Source: Spirochaetales bacterium (GTDB lineage: Bacteria > Spirochaetota > Spirochaetia > DSM-2461). From it: DNA of 64,000 nucleotides. The translations under genes were made by a program, and so were the position numbers. The stretch spans positions 29,726 to 93,725 of the forward strand of contig JAQQAP010000022.1 of assembly GCA_028533045.1 (NCBI GenBank). The letters run 5' to 3'. This document shows positions 16,914 through 25,866 of the stretch, piece after piece (position 1 is the first letter of the stretch; each line of letters opens with the position of its first letter). The notes under the pieces were generated by a model, which was not told where the DNA came from, did no database searches, and saw nothing but the letters and a program-made list of their open reading frames with translations.

Positions 16914-17004
16914 AAGCTCCTCCTTCGAAACGTAAGGTTTTCTGTCATGAATATGGCTACTAATATAGCGGTAATTATCTTCATTATCGACCTCTTTTCG
17001 TTGA

Positions 17005-17059
17005 GTTACAAATCTGTAACAGTTGAAAAGGGAAGTTCTGTTACCGATCTGTGAAAGTT
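17005..17059. promoter_or_regulatory. Two 20-bp direct repeats between the sigma and solute-binding genes
   Basis: GTTACaaATCTGTaAcAGTT (17005-17024) and GTTACcgATCTGTgAaAGTT (17040-17059) differ at 4 positions and lie 35 bp apart. The first copy is also an inverted repeat, GTTAC-N6-GTAAC. On the minus strand both give GTAAC/GGTAAC elements of the kind used as ECF -35 boxes. They may be autoregulatory sites of the sigma operon or operators for the rightward promoter at 17084. Confidence 0.5.
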
Positions 17060-17083
17060 TTATTCTTTATAAAAAAAATAGCC

Positions 17084-17112
17084 TTGAAAATACATATCAA
17101 TAGAACTATATT
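17084..17112 (+). promoter_or_regulatory. Sigma70-type promoter of the solute-binding/chemoreceptor operon
   Basis: TTGAAA (17084-17089), 17 bp, TATATT (17107-17112). The leader is about 28 bases and carries AAAGGGG before the ATG at 17147. Confidence 0.7.
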
Positions 17113-17146
17113 TAAAAAACAATTGTTCCGATATAAAGGGGATAAG

Positions 17147-19168
17147 ATGAAAAAGAAGATTGTATTACTCCTTACGGCTATTGCCGTTCTCTCATTTATC
17201 ACAGCATGCAAACAGGGAGAAGCTCCTCAGCAAGAGGATTCACAGCAAGCTTCCGGCGATATACCTACAGGCATGAAAGCCATGACTTTTGAATCGGGAG
17301 ACTTTCCCCGGTCAGAAACGCTGCGGGTAAACTATAACCAGGGAAGAAAAGAGCGGGGTATAACCTACTATTACTCAGAACCGCTCACCTTGCAGGACGG
17401 GACAACCGTTTCCGAAGGGGATCTCAAACCCACCTGGCAATACATTGAACAGAGGCTTGGGATAAACATTGAAGATGTCTCCGATCCCGAACTGAACGCC
17501 AGCGAGACCTTAAAAGCCGCCCGGAGCAACGGTTACACCGACGCCGCTATCTACGGGGGAAACGGGTTAAATGACGACTTTAACAAATACGGCGTAGAGG
17601 GAGATTTCGTTAACCTCAGAGACTACCTTAACTATATGCCCCATGTCACGGAGTACTTTGACAACAACCCTATGGTGGCAAAGTATATTACCAATCTTGA
17701 CGGAGGAATCTATTACCTCCCCTATATCGCGGAAATAAACTATTACGCCCGTGTCCTGGCCGTTCGCCCCGACTGGATTACCGGTTTGCTCGACGGTTCG
17801 GTACCCCTTGAAAATGAGACAAAAACGCTTACGGTTCAATATGAAGGTTACTGGAGCAGAAACTTGTCAAACGTGATTGACCTGCAGAACAGCGCGGCGA
17901 GGGGAAGCACCTTGGATAGGGACACCGCTCTTAATACCCTCCTAGCCTACATAGAAGATACCTACCCGAACCTAAGCAAGCCCTCCGATCTTTACCTGGG
18001 AGAAACAGCCCTTTATGATATGGACGAACTGGTGGCCCTGTGGAGAGTCATCCGGCTGTCCCCCAATACCCTCTCCCGGATAAGCACGGGAAAAGTGGTA
18101 CCCGGTGCGGAAATCACACCTTTCTTCGTAAGAAAGACAAGTTATAGGGAAGACGTCCTAAGGCTGGTTAACTTTTTTGACGGCGAGCGCTGTCATAACT
18201 TCGACTCCTATTCGGGCTCACAGCTTTATATGGACAGCGAAGGGGAAATGCACTACTCCTACGCGGAAGAATCCTTCCTGGAAAAGGTTAACTACTTGGA
18301 GCAGCTTTATGCCGAAGGTCTGATTCTTGAAGATTTCACCGACACCGGCAACAAAACGGACTATAGAAAGCTGCTCTTTTTCACAGATGACGAAGAGGGA
18401 CGAAAGGATTTCGGTTTTATGACACTGGACTGGGTTGCCTCCACCACCTTGGGAAACAAGGATGCCATGGCCATTCTCCCTCCGGTAACGACCATTACCA
18501 AGGCTGGTGTCTACCGCTTTATCCACTATATGGAAAACACCCGTTCCATCAAACCGGACGGATGGGCTATATCGGCCAGTGCGTCCGAAGAAGAGAGAAA
18601 CGCCGCTCTTCTCCTTTTTGACTATATTTTTTCCGAAGAGGGCAGCAAAATCCAGAACTACTCCCTCCCCGACCTCTGGGAAGACGAAGAAGTCTTTGTA
18701 GGGCTTGACGGCAGAAGCTACCCCCTGTTTAATGCCTGGGCCTGGGAAAAGGCGGATGAGCTTAAAGGGGGAGATCTTATGACCTTCCTCCGGGACTATA
18801 TGGGTTCCCGTCTAAACCTGGGTTTTCAAAAGGAACTGGGAGCGGAGCTTCAGACGACCACGGAAAACGGCTTTGCCTCCTGGGCTCTCTATACGAATAT
18901 GAACGTCCTCAACCCAACTTACAATTCAACCCTGGAAGAGCTGCGCCTCATGCCGCCCGACATCCCTTTGACCGACGACGACTGGAGCGATTTAAAAGAA
19001 ACTAAAATCGGTACCTCTCTCCGGAATGATATTATGGATTACATTGTCGGGGACAGCAGCTTGAGAGATGCACGGGATCTCCGGGATGACCTGATTGAAG
19101 AGGATGGGCTCGAAGCATTCCTGGAAATTTATAAATACGCCTATAACAGAATGATGGAGGATATGTAA
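17147..19168 (+). CDS. Extracellular solute-binding lipoprotein
   Basis: The 673-aa protein starts at the ATG at 17147 (AAAGGGG site); an upstream in-frame GTG at 17051 would place 32 basic residues before the signal peptide and is unlikely. The signal peptide ends in lipobox ITAC (Cys21). The long mature domain has the lobed pattern of family-1 solute-binding proteins: YAWxxADELK, GxRRPDGWAIS-like and EEGSKIQNY blocks near the C-terminal hinge, as in oligosaccharide-binding lipoproteins of spirochaetes and Paenibacillus. No permease or ATPase gene is adjacent. Its stop overlaps the chemoreceptor start (TAATG), suggesting that it presents ligand to that receptor. Confidence 0.75.
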   Translation: MKKKIVLLLTAIAVLSFITACKQGEAPQQEDSQQASGDIPTGMKAMTFESGDFPRSETLRVNYNQGRKERGITYYYSEPLTLQDGTTVSEGDLKPTWQYIEQRLGINIEDVSDPELNASETLKAARSNGYTDAAIYGGNGLNDDFNKYGVEGDFVNLRDYLNYMPHVTEYFDNNPMVAKYITNLDGGIYYLPYIAEINYYARVLAVRPDWITGLLDGSVPLENETKTLTVQYEGYWSRNLSNVIDLQNSAARGSTLDRDTALNTLLAYIEDTYPNLSKPSDLYLGETALYDMDELVALWRVIRLSPNTLSRISTGKVVPGAEITPFFVRKTSYREDVLRLVNFFDGERCHNFDSYSGSQLYMDSEGEMHYSYAEESFLEKVNYLEQLYAEGLILEDFTDTGNKTDYRKLLFFTDDEEGRKDFGFMTLDWVASTTLGNKDAMAILPPVTTITKAGVYRFIHYMENTRSIKPDGWAISASASEEERNAALLLFDYIFSEEGSKIQNYSLPDLWEDEEVFVGLDGRSYPLFNAWAWEKADELKGGDLMTFLRDYMGSRLNLGFQKELGAELQTTTENGFASWALYTNMNVLNPTYNSTLEELRLMPPDIPLTDDDWSDLKETKIGTSLRNDIMDYIVGDSSLRDARDLRDDLIEEDGLEAFLEIYKYAYNRMMEDM

Positions 19169-21294
19169 TGAACCTGGCTCAACTGACGAAAACAATTGCC
19201 TTTAAACTGGTCATCTCAACAATGATAGTCCTTACCCTCCTCATGTCTTTCCTCACCTTTACCGAGTTGGGAATCATCCGCCGGGGTGTGTCGGAAATTG
19301 AAAATACCAATATGGAGCGTATGGCCTCTTCCATAACGGAAACTCTGGAATTAAGCTTCGAATCAAAAAGAAAGCTCCTGGAGACCTTTTCCACCGGATC
19401 GGGAGTGGGATCAAAACTCTTTTTCTACCTCTACGGAAACCCTAGAAAAACACGTTCCGTGAGAGCCTCCCTCATTCAGGATATGGAAATCCTCCATATG
19501 GCCGATAAGGACCTGGAAAATGTCTTTATTACAGATCGAAGCGGTTTAGTCGTTTCATCAAACGCTACAAACTCCCTTTTGAACAAACATCTCGACGGAT
19601 ATGATTTTTATAAGGTCGTTATTGAAAACAAGCAGAGTAGTTTTATCTCCCCTACCATAATCAAATCCCCCTCCTCGGGAAACGATGTACTTGTCATAGC
19701 CCAAGCGCTTTATTTCAACAACATCATGGTGGGACTCATGGGAGCTACACTAAACCTTGATAAACTAGCGGAAAACTATATTCTCGACAAAAAGGTCGGC
19801 CATACGGGATACGCCTTTGTTTTTAACGGCTCGGGAAAGATACTGGTTCACCCGGACAAGGAACTCTTCATGGCCGATTGGAGTTCAACTGACTTTATCT
19901 CCCGTTCCATAGGGGGAGAAGAAAAAGTCAGCGACCAGTTCAAGTACAAAGGTGAGACGAAGCAGGTATCGGTCAACCGCCTGAACAATCCCGATTGGTA
20001 CATCGCCCTTTCCATGGATGAATCGGAGTTGCTTGAACTTTCCGATCGCCTTTCGCTCCTCCTTATTGGGTTCTATGTATTTCTCATGCTCCTAATGACT
20101 CTTTTCCTAGTCCTTTTCTCCCACAGATTCATTGCGCGGCCCCTCCGCTCTGTCCTGGAAATCGTCCACGAAGCCTCTGAAGGAGATCTTTCATCGCGGG
20201 GAACCATTTCCGGCCAGGATGAACTGGGAGAAATGACCCACTCATTTAACCACATGCTCGAATCACTTAATAATTTCTTTCATCAACTGCAAAACCAGAT
20301 GGGTGTCATGGAAGACGGCGGAATGGATCTTGTGGCGAACATGGAAGAAACCTCGGCCGCCGTACATCAGATCAATGCCAACATTACCAGCAACAAACGC
20401 CATATCGAGATGCAGAAGAACAGCGTAGACGCCACCGTAGCCTCCGTTGAAGAGATTGCCCGAAACATAGAAAACCAGGATAACCAGATTGGAAGACAGG
20501 GGACTCAGATCCTTAACTCCTCCAGCGCCGTAGAACAGATGGTGGCCCAAATGACCTCCCTCTCCGAATCTACCGACAAGGCTTCCGATTATATGAAAGA
20601 GCTGAATCAGTCCTCCCAAACCGGAGAGACCAATATGAATGAAGTGGCCCAGATGCTCCGGGATATCGAAGGGAAATCCCAGGAACTGGAAGCGGCCAAT
20701 ACGATGATTTCCAGTATTGCCGCCCAAACCAACCTCCTTGCCATGAACGCCGCTATTGAAGCGGCCCATGCGGGCGAAGCGGGCCGGGGATTCGCTGTAG
20801 TAGCCGACGAGATTCGAAAGCTCGCCGAGCAGTCCACAAGTCAGTCCAAACAGATCAACTCTTCCATCTCGGAAATCAAGAACAATATCCATGATGTTGT
20901 TACCAGTTCGGAAACCACAACCCACTCCTTCCTTACCATCATGGAAAATGTACGCCTCGTTGACGATATCACCAAGGAAATAAAGATAGCCATGAACGAA
21001 CAGGTGGAAGGCAGTTCCCAGGTACTGAGTTCGCTTAAGGAGATGAGGGGTATTTCCCTTGAGGTCGACCGGGGCTCCAAAGAGATGACCCAGGGCAACA
21101 AGTCCATCCTGAATTCGGTAACGGCCCTTCTGGATGTGACCCGCGTTGTCGGCGAAGCCATGGCTGAGATTGAGCAGGGAGTAAACGAAATCAGCAAATC
21201 GGTTCAGACCATATCCTCCCTCTCGGAACAGAACAAGGAAAGTATTTCCCTCGTCCGTAACGAAGCGGATAAGTACAAGCTTCTGGAGGACTAA
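19168..21294 (+). CDS. Methyl-accepting chemotaxis protein with dCache sensor
   Basis: The 708-aa receptor has TM1 (about 10-34), a periplasmic double-Cache domain (36-290, with [12 protein letters not shown] and [20 protein letters not shown]), TM2 (296-318), a HAMP domain (318-372) and a cytoplasmic signalling hairpin. The CheA/CheW-binding tip [40 protein letters not shown] block is intact at about 515-550. It has no obvious C-terminal CheR pentapeptide. It is translationally coupled to the solute-binding lipoprotein, so indirect ligand sensing is likely in addition to direct Cache binding. Confidence 0.93.
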   Translation: MNLAQLTKTIAFKLVISTMIVLTLLMSFLTFTELGIIRRGVSEIENTNMERMASSITETLELSFESKRKLLETFSTGSGVGSKLFFYLYGNPRKTRSVRASLIQDMEILHMADKDLENVFITDRSGLVVSSNATNSLLNKHLDGYDFYKVVIENKQSSFISPTIIKSPSSGNDVLVIAQALYFNNIMVGLMGATLNLDKLAENYILDKKVGHTGYAFVFNGSGKILVHPDKELFMADWSSTDFISRSIGGEEKVSDQFKYKGETKQVSVNRLNNPDWYIALSMDESELLELSDRLSLLLIGFYVFLMLLMTLFLVLFSHRFIARPLRSVLEIVHEASEGDLSSRGTISGQDELGEMTHSFNHMLESLNNFFHQLQNQMGVMEDGGMDLVANMEETSAAVHQINANITSNKRHIEMQKNSVDATVASVEEIARNIENQDNQIGRQGTQILNSSSAVEQMVAQMTSLSESTDKASDYMKELNQSSQTGETNMNEVAQMLRDIEGKSQELEAANTMISSIAAQTNLLAMNAAIEAAHAGEAGRGFAVVADEIRKLAEQSTSQSKQINSSISEIKNNIHDVVTSSETTTHSFLTIMENVRLVDDITKEIKIAMNEQVEGSSQVLSSLKEMRGISLEVDRGSKEMTQGNKSILNSVTALLDVTRVVGEAMAEIEQGVNEISKSVQTISSLSEQNKESISLVRNEADKYKLLED

Positions 21295-21300
21295 TCGCCC

Positions 21301-21329
21301 TTGACCATCGGGGCCGATCCGGCTACTCT
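21301..21329 (+). promoter_or_regulatory. Candidate promoter of aroC
   Basis: TTGACC (21301-21306), 17 bp, TACTCT (21324-21329), followed by AGGAGG before the ATG at 21347. Confidence 0.55.
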
Positions 21330-21346
21330 GTGTCTCAGGAGGCCCC

Positions 21347-22402
21347 ATGGCAGGCAACAGTTTTGGACAGTTATTCAAGATCACCACTTTTGGCGAATCC
21401 CACGGAGGAGGAGTCGGAGTTATTGTGGACGGAGTCCCTCCCCTTCTGGAACTGAATGAAGCGGATATTCAGGTAGAATTGGACCGGCGTAAACCGGGCC
21501 AGTCCGCCGTAACCACCCCTCGAAAAGAGACCGATGAGGTTCATATCCTGAGCGGTGTGTTCGAGGGAAAAACCACCGGAACGCCTCTCATGATGCTTCT
21601 CCATAACAAAGATCAACAGCCCTCAGCCTACAATGATATTGTAGATAAATTCCGCCCGGGCCATGCCGATTTCACCTACCTTAACAAGTACGGAATTCGG
21701 GACCACCGCGGTTCGGGCCGGGCTTCCGGACGGGAAACGGCGGGGCGCGTAGCAGCCGGCGCTATTGCCCGAAAACTGCTTAAACAGCGGGGCGTTACCA
21801 TTACGGCCTACACCCTGCGGGCCGCCGGTTTCGGATGCGAAACCATAGACCTGGAACAGATTGAAAAAAATCCCATGCGCTGCCCCGACCCTGCAGCGGC
21901 TGCTAAAATGTACGACCGCATTGTGGAACTGGCCGAACAGGGAAACAGCACCGGCGGGATGGTGGAATGCCGAATCAGCGGATTGCCCGTTGGTTTGGGA
22001 GAACCTGTATTTGATAAACTGGAAGCGGACCTTGCCAAGGGAGTTCTCTCCCTGGGCGGTGTAAAGGGCTTTGAGTTCGGCTCAGGCTTCGGATGCGTGG
22101 ATATGCTGGGTACCGACCACAACGACTGGATGGACAAAAAAGGTTTCCAAACCAACAACGCCGGTGGTACCTTAGGCGGAATCAGTACGGGAGAAGAAAT
22201 AGTCTTCCGTATCGCCGTTAAACCGACCTCCTCCGTCGAAGCTCCCCAGAAAACCATCAACAAGGCCGGGGAAGAGTGTGACATCGTGACCAAAGGACGG
22301 CACGATCCCTGTCTCTGTCCCCGAATGGTCCCCGTTGTGGAAGCCATGGCCGCCCTTGTAGTGGAAGACCACTTTAAGCGGCAGGAAGCTTTAAAGGTTT
22401 AA
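21347..22402 (+). CDS. aroC: Chorismate synthase
   Basis: The 351-aa FMN-dependent enzyme converts 5-enolpyruvylshikimate-3-phosphate to chorismate, last step of the shikimate pathway. Signatures are GNSFGQLFKITTFGESHG at the N-terminus, RPGHADFTYLNKYGIRDHRGSGRASGRETAGRVAAGA in the middle (His and Arg residues for phosphate and flavin) and the RHDPCLCPRMVPVVEAM tail. An AGGAGG site precedes the ATG. Its last 4 bp overlap, convergently, the stop of the next gene. No other aro gene is in the window. Confidence 0.96.
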   Translation: MAGNSFGQLFKITTFGESHGGGVGVIVDGVPPLLELNEADIQVELDRRKPGQSAVTTPRKETDEVHILSGVFEGKTTGTPLMMLLHNKDQQPSAYNDIVDKFRPGHADFTYLNKYGIRDHRGSGRASGRETAGRVAAGAIARKLLKQRGVTITAYTLRAAGFGCETIDLEQIEKNPMRCPDPAAAAKMYDRIVELAEQGNSTGGMVECRISGLPVGLGEPVFDKLEADLAKGVLSLGGVKGFEFGSGFGCVDMLGTDHNDWMDKKGFQTNNAGGTLGGISTGEEIVFRIAVKPTSSVEAPQKTINKAGEECDIVTKGRHDPCLCPRMVPVVEAMAALVVEDHFKRQEALKV

Positions 22403-22707
22403 CTAAAAACAAGCTCCATCTCTTCCGTCTCTTCCTTGGGTGTCAAAGTGAACTTCCCGGGGAAGGAGAGGGAAAAACCGATGGAACCTGCCATCACGTT
22501 GGTTAGTTCTTCGGTCAAACTCTTCACTTCATCCTCGGGACATTCTGTGTTAAAAAAGATATTCAGTTCATAGTTCTCTTTCCCAAACTGGATTATATAA
22601 GCCGTATGCTCGGGAAAGACCAAATCGTCATAGGTATAGGATACTTCCTGTCCCAATTCGGCCAGGCCCTGTTTAACGTATCCCAATGGTCTTGGATTAA
22701 ATTGCAT
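22399..22707 (-). CDS. Small cytosolic protein of unknown function under a hairpin-masked ribosome site
   Basis: From the ATG at 22707 the product has 102 aa; the longer frame to 22782 runs through the hairpin and is not supported. It begins MQFNPRPLGYVKQGLAELG and has an alternating strand/helix pattern (HTAYIIQFGKENYELNIFF, then DEVKSLTEELTNVM), with no signal peptide or cysteine motif. I do not recognise the family. The AAGGAG site is entirely within one arm of a perfect 12-bp inverted repeat, so expression is probably controlled at translation. Confidence 0.65.
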   Translation of the reverse strand: MQFNPRPLGYVKQGLAELGQEVSYTYDDLVFPEHTAYIIQFGKENYELNIFFNTECPEDEVKSLTEELTNVMAGSIGFSLSFPGKFTLTPKEETEEMELVFS

Positions 22708-22714
22708 AATAGTT

Positions 22715-22749
22715 CTCCTTGCTAATGCTATGTAAGAATTAGCAAGGAG
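22715..22749 (-). promoter_or_regulatory. Perfect 12-bp hairpin sequestering a Shine-Dalgarno
   Basis: CTCCTTGCTAAT and ATTAGCAAGGAG (22715-22726 and 22738-22749) are exact complements with an 11-base loop. In the leftward message the arm nearer the ATG pairs away the AAGGAG, 7 bases before the start codon at 22707. This looks like a zipper or RNA-thermometer-type control element. No T run follows, so it is not a terminator. Confidence 0.65.
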
Positions 22750-22833
22750 TCTGCCAAGCCCCGAATATAGGGATTTTAGCATAAAAATAGCTTTTCGACT
22801 TACAGGATGGTAGGATTTCCCCTCCTTTTACCT

Positions 22834-23889
22834 CTATGTAAGAGCTACAAGGCAGGTGGGACTTCCCGTTACAAAGGCTTTCCCCCAGTCTCCCGTGGGT
22901 TGGCCCGTTTTCCCATCAAAGGCGCAAAGCTGAATATCACAGGACTCCTGATGGGCAAGAAGAAGCCACTTTCCACTAAAAGAGAACTCCAAATCCCGGC
23001 AATGAACACCCCGCCCGGGAAAGGTATTTCTCTTTTCCGCCAGACCGGTCTCTTCGTTAATATCAAAAACACTAATCGTATCGGTAAAGCGGTTGGCCAG
23101 GGCTATAGTTTTACCGGAGGGGTGGATTTTTATTCCCGAAGGCTGGGCGGTGGGAATATCTTGTTCATCAGCCGTACGTACTTCCTGCAGAAGAGTCAGG
23201 TTTCCGTCGACCTCATTCCAGTCAAAGACCAACAGGGTAGCAATCAGCTCACATACCACGTAGAGTCGGCCGCTCACGGGATGAAAGACCATATGCCGCG
23301 GGCCTAGTCCGGAAGAGGTTTTTACAGGACGGGGGGGCCCGGTCAAAGCATCCAGATCATGAATCCACAGAGTATCGCTGCCCAGATCGGCCACATAGAG
23401 ATAACGGCCATTAGGGGAAATCACAGCCTGATGGGCATGGGGCTGCTCCTGCCGGGCTTCGTTAGGTCCTTTACCCTCGTAAAAGTGGTAAAGGATATTT
23501 TCCACAACTTCTGCCCCATCCATGGAGTAAACCTTCAAGGAGCCCCCTTTATAAGAAGTGGCAAAAGCCAGATCCCGGGAAGGATCTCTGTTTACATGAC
23601 AGTTGGACGGCCCCGGACCTTCTATAGAAGAGATCGGTCTAAAGCTGTTATCTTCCTTAATTCGGAATGTGGAGAGTGTTCCTTCTTTACCGGCGTTTTC
23701 CGTTCCGGCCAGAAGGATCCCCGACGCCCTGTCATAGTTAAGATAGGAGGGATTGAGAACCTTATCTTCGCAGGAAAGCTCAGTCACCATCCCCCTGTCC
23801 TCATCAAGAGAAAGAAGAGAGATGCCTTTCCCGGGATGTTTGAGACCGGGACGGTCCGTGTAACTTCCCAGTAAAAATTGCGAGTCCAT
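22834..23889 (-). CDS. Lactonase family protein (6-phosphogluconolactonase-like beta-propeller)
   Basis: From the ATG at 23889 (GAGGAAA site) the protein has 351 aa; the open frame to 23997 overlaps the next gene. It is a seven-bladed propeller of the lactonase family (PF10282 type): FLLGSYTDR at the start, PSYLNYDRASGILLAGTEN, HAHQAVISPNGRYLYVADLGSD, GPRHMVFHPVSGRLYVVCE, QPSGIKIHPSGKTIALANR and WLLLAHQESCDIQLCAFD. The HPxGRxxYVxxE repeats are diagnostic. Members hydrolyse 6-phosphogluconolactone or other lactones; the substrate here is not certain. No signal peptide. Confidence 0.88.
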   Translation of the reverse strand: MDSQFLLGSYTDRPGLKHPGKGISLLSLDEDRGMVTELSCEDKVLNPSYLNYDRASGILLAGTENAGKEGTLSTFRIKEDNSFRPISSIEGPGPSNCHVNRDPSRDLAFATSYKGGSLKVYSMDGAEVVENILYHFYEGKGPNEARQEQPHAHQAVISPNGRYLYVADLGSDTLWIHDLDALTGPPRPVKTSSGLGPRHMVFHPVSGRLYVVCELIATLLVFDWNEVDGNLTLLQEVRTADEQDIPTAQPSGIKIHPSGKTIALANRFTDTISVFDINEETGLAEKRNTFPGRGVHCRDLEFSFSGKWLLLAHQESCDIQLCAFDGKTGQPTGDWGKAFVTGSPTCLVALT

Positions 23890-23905
23890 GGCTTTTCCTC
23901 TTTGC

Positions 23906-24541
23906 CTATCTGGTAAGGCTGATGTCATCCAGATAAATAGCCTGACCGGTTTTTGAATTGGAACCGGTCTTGAAAAACAGGTAGCTGGGATAGGCATTCT
24001 GAATCAATCCCTGCTGTACGACTTTTTCTCCGTCCACCATCATAATAAACTGATTGGCAGAAGTATTCCATTTGATCTCAACTGTATGCCAGGCATCAAG
24101 AGAAATTTTGGTAACCGTTTCGAGCCCGCGATCGGGACGGCGGTACTTGATATTACCGGCGGAAGTAATACTAACATCAATAAGATAACCGGAAGAACTG
24201 GTGGAAGTTCCCAGTGTACAGTAGTTGGTACCCGGTTCGTTGCTGGGAATATAAATGGCATATTTTACAGTACCGGAAGCCAATTCATCCAGGATTTTAT
24301 ACTGAATTTCCGCCGAATCAGCCGTACTATAGTCGCTCATATAGAGGCTGTTACCGCCGGAATAGGCCAAGCTATTGGAAACCTTGGAAGTAGACGTCTC
24401 ATCCCCCCGTACTCTGGCTTCGCTTATCTCATCTCCCGGGGCAAGACTGTCAAAGTTCTCGCTGTAGGGGACGTTTATCTCGGCACTTAAATAGGGTACG
24501 AGCACCATGAATAGTACTAATAGGGCTAGGTGTTTTTTCAT
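23906..24541 (-). CDS. Secreted jelly-roll (LamG/concanavalin-like) protein A
   Basis: From the ATG at 24541 (AAGGAGA site) the 211-aa protein has a signal peptide ending at about LSA-EIN. The mature domain has the beta-sandwich pattern of carbohydrate-binding or LamG-like folds: NFDSLAPGDEI, SGGNSLYMSDYS, AWHTVEIKWNTSANQFIMMVDGEKV and AIYLDDISLTR. It is a tandem paralogue of the gene at 24596-25240, with which it shares TVKYAxYxP, GxxYCTLGTST and WHTVEIxW blocks. No catalytic residues are evident. The ligand is unknown. Confidence 0.7.
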   Translation of the reverse strand: MKKHLALLVLFMVLVPYLSAEINVPYSENFDSLAPGDEISEARVRGDETSTSKVSNSLAYSGGNSLYMSDYSTADSAEIQYKILDELASGTVKYAIYIPSNEPGTNYCTLGTSTSSSGYLIDVSITSAGNIKYRRPDRGLETVTKISLDAWHTVEIKWNTSANQFIMMVDGEKVVQQGLIQNAYPSYLFFKTGSNSKTGQAIYLDDISLTR

Positions 24542-24595
24542 AGATATTTCTCCTTGTATCTTCAAATCATACTATTCATTAAATGTAATACATGA

Positions 24596-25240
24596 TTACT
24601 CAATTCTCAAGCTAATATCATCCAAATAGGCGGTATGGGCCGATTTAGCATCGGAGCCGACCTTAAAAATCAGATGAGTGGGAGCTTCATTGCTAATAAG
24701 CACTTTTTGAGCAATACTTACTCCGTTCACATATAGAAGATACTGGTTTGTAGAAATATCCCAGGAGATTTCCACCGTATGCCATGTATCATAGCTGATC
24801 CCCTCAGATACGGTTTCAAGGCTCTGGTCCTCCGGTTTACGGCAGCGTATATTTCCTTTAGAGGTAATTTGAACATCTACAACACGTCCCGAAGAATTGG
24901 TGGAAGTACCAAGAGTGCAATAGATAAGCCCCGGATCAATAGCGGGGAGATAAAAGGCATATTTCACAGTCCCCCTAGGCATTCCCTCCGGCAGAGTAAA
25001 TATGAGCTCAGAGGAATCGGTGGTACTGTAGTCAGCCATAAAAAGACTATTTGTACCGGAATGCGATATTATGGTAACAATCTTGGGGATAGAATCGGCA
25101 TCACCCCGTATTCTCCCGCCGGGTATATTGTCACCCCGGGAAAGACTGTCAAAGTCCATACTAAAGGGTAGGGTTATTTCGGCACTCAGCAACGATGCCA
25201 CCGCAACAAGCAGAAACAAAAATAAGACTCTTCTTTTCAT
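24596..25240 (-). CDS. Secreted jelly-roll (LamG/concanavalin-like) protein B
   Basis: The 214-aa paralogue of the preceding entry has a signal peptide (LFLFLLVAVASLLSA, then EIT). Shared blocks include MDFDSLSRGDNI, NSLFMADYSTTDSSEL, GTVKYAFYLP, YCTLGTSTNSSGRVVDVQITSKGNIR, DTWHTVEISWDISTNQYLLYVNG and TAYLDDISL. The two genes lie 54 bp apart and probably arose by tandem duplication. An upstream gap of 179 bp to the divergent marR gene holds their regulatory region. The fold fits surface glycan binding; this is inference. Confidence 0.7.
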   Translation of the reverse strand: MKRRVLFLFLLVAVASLLSAEITLPFSMDFDSLSRGDNIPGGRIRGDADSIPKIVTIISHSGTNSLFMADYSTTDSSELIFTLPEGMPRGTVKYAFYLPAIDPGLIYCTLGTSTNSSGRVVDVQITSKGNIRCRKPEDQSLETVSEGISYDTWHTVEISWDISTNQYLLYVNGVSIAQKVLISNEAPTHLIFKVGSDAKSAHTAYLDDISLRIE

Positions 25241-25338
25241 AATAATTTTAACTCCTTAACATCTCCCAATATACATTTGTAATGTAATATATGAAAGATA
25301 ATTAAACAAGATAAACCGGATATTCCCAAGAAAACACC

Positions 25339-25367
25339 TTGACGAGAAACACTACATGGGTTACTTT
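25339..25367 (+). promoter_or_regulatory. Promoter of the marR-ABC exporter operon
   Basis: TTGACG (25339-25344), 17 bp, TACTTT (25362-25367). The palindrome at 25374-25392 begins 6 bp past the -10 box and covers the start point. Confidence 0.5.
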
Positions 25368-25373
25368 AATTCG

Positions 25374-25392
25374 TATGCGAAACATTCGCATA
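25374..25392. promoter_or_regulatory. Palindromic MarR operator candidate
   Basis: TATGCGAA-ACA-TTCGCATA is a perfect 8-bp inverted repeat with a 3-bp centre, sized for a MarR dimer and placed over the transcription start 28 bp before marR. Autorepression with exporter induction on ligand binding is the usual scheme. Confidence 0.65.
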
Positions 25393-25419
25393 GCAACTAT
25401 TCTTCAAAAAGGAGATTCC

Positions 25420-25866
25420 ATGAAACTTTTAGGCGCCCTTTTTACAGAAACCTCCCGGATGCACCGGCGGTTTCATCAGTCTATCTTTGAATCGGTAGGA
25501 ATTTACCGGGGACAACCGGAGCTCTTCTTTACACTCAGCAAGGAAAAAGCCCCCATCAACCAGAGCAGTCTGGCCAAAAAACTCAAAATGGCCCCTTCCA
25601 CTTTGACCAGAATGGCCCAGTCTCTGGAGAAAAAAGGCTATGTATCACGCCATTCCGACGAAAAAGACCAGAGACAGACACTCATTTCTCTAACAGAGGA
25701 AGGCCGGAAGATCCAGAAAGCCATACAAAGCCAGTTTGCCGAGATGGATGAAGGGATTTTCAAGGATTTCAACGATGAAGAGAAACAACAGCTGCGGGGT
25801 TATCTGCTTCGCATACAGGAAAGTATAACAAGAGAACAGGAAAAGAAAGGAGAGATAAAGGAATGA
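25420..25866 (+). CDS. MarR family transcriptional regulator
   Basis: The ATG at 25420 follows AAAAAGGAG; the longer frame starts inside the promoter. The 148-aa protein has the winged helix with INQSSLAKKLKMAPSTLTRMAQSLEKKGYVSR (recognition helix) and the wing DEKDQRQTLISLTEEGRKIQ, both standard MarR features. It overlaps the first ABC gene by 4 bp (ATGA). Its target is probably the palindrome just upstream of its own gene. Confidence 0.9.
   Translation: MKLLGALFTETSRMHRRFHQSIFESVGIYRGQPELFFTLSKEKAPINQSSLAKKLKMAPSTLTRMAQSLEKKGYVSRHSDEKDQRQTLISLTEEGRKIQKAIQSQFAEMDEGIFKDFNDEEKQQLRGYLLRIQESITREQEKKGEIKE

Noticed and set aside
20263..21387. A 374-codon open frame opposite the chemoreceptor
   Set aside because: The chemoreceptor has complete domains in the other strand; this frame matches no family.
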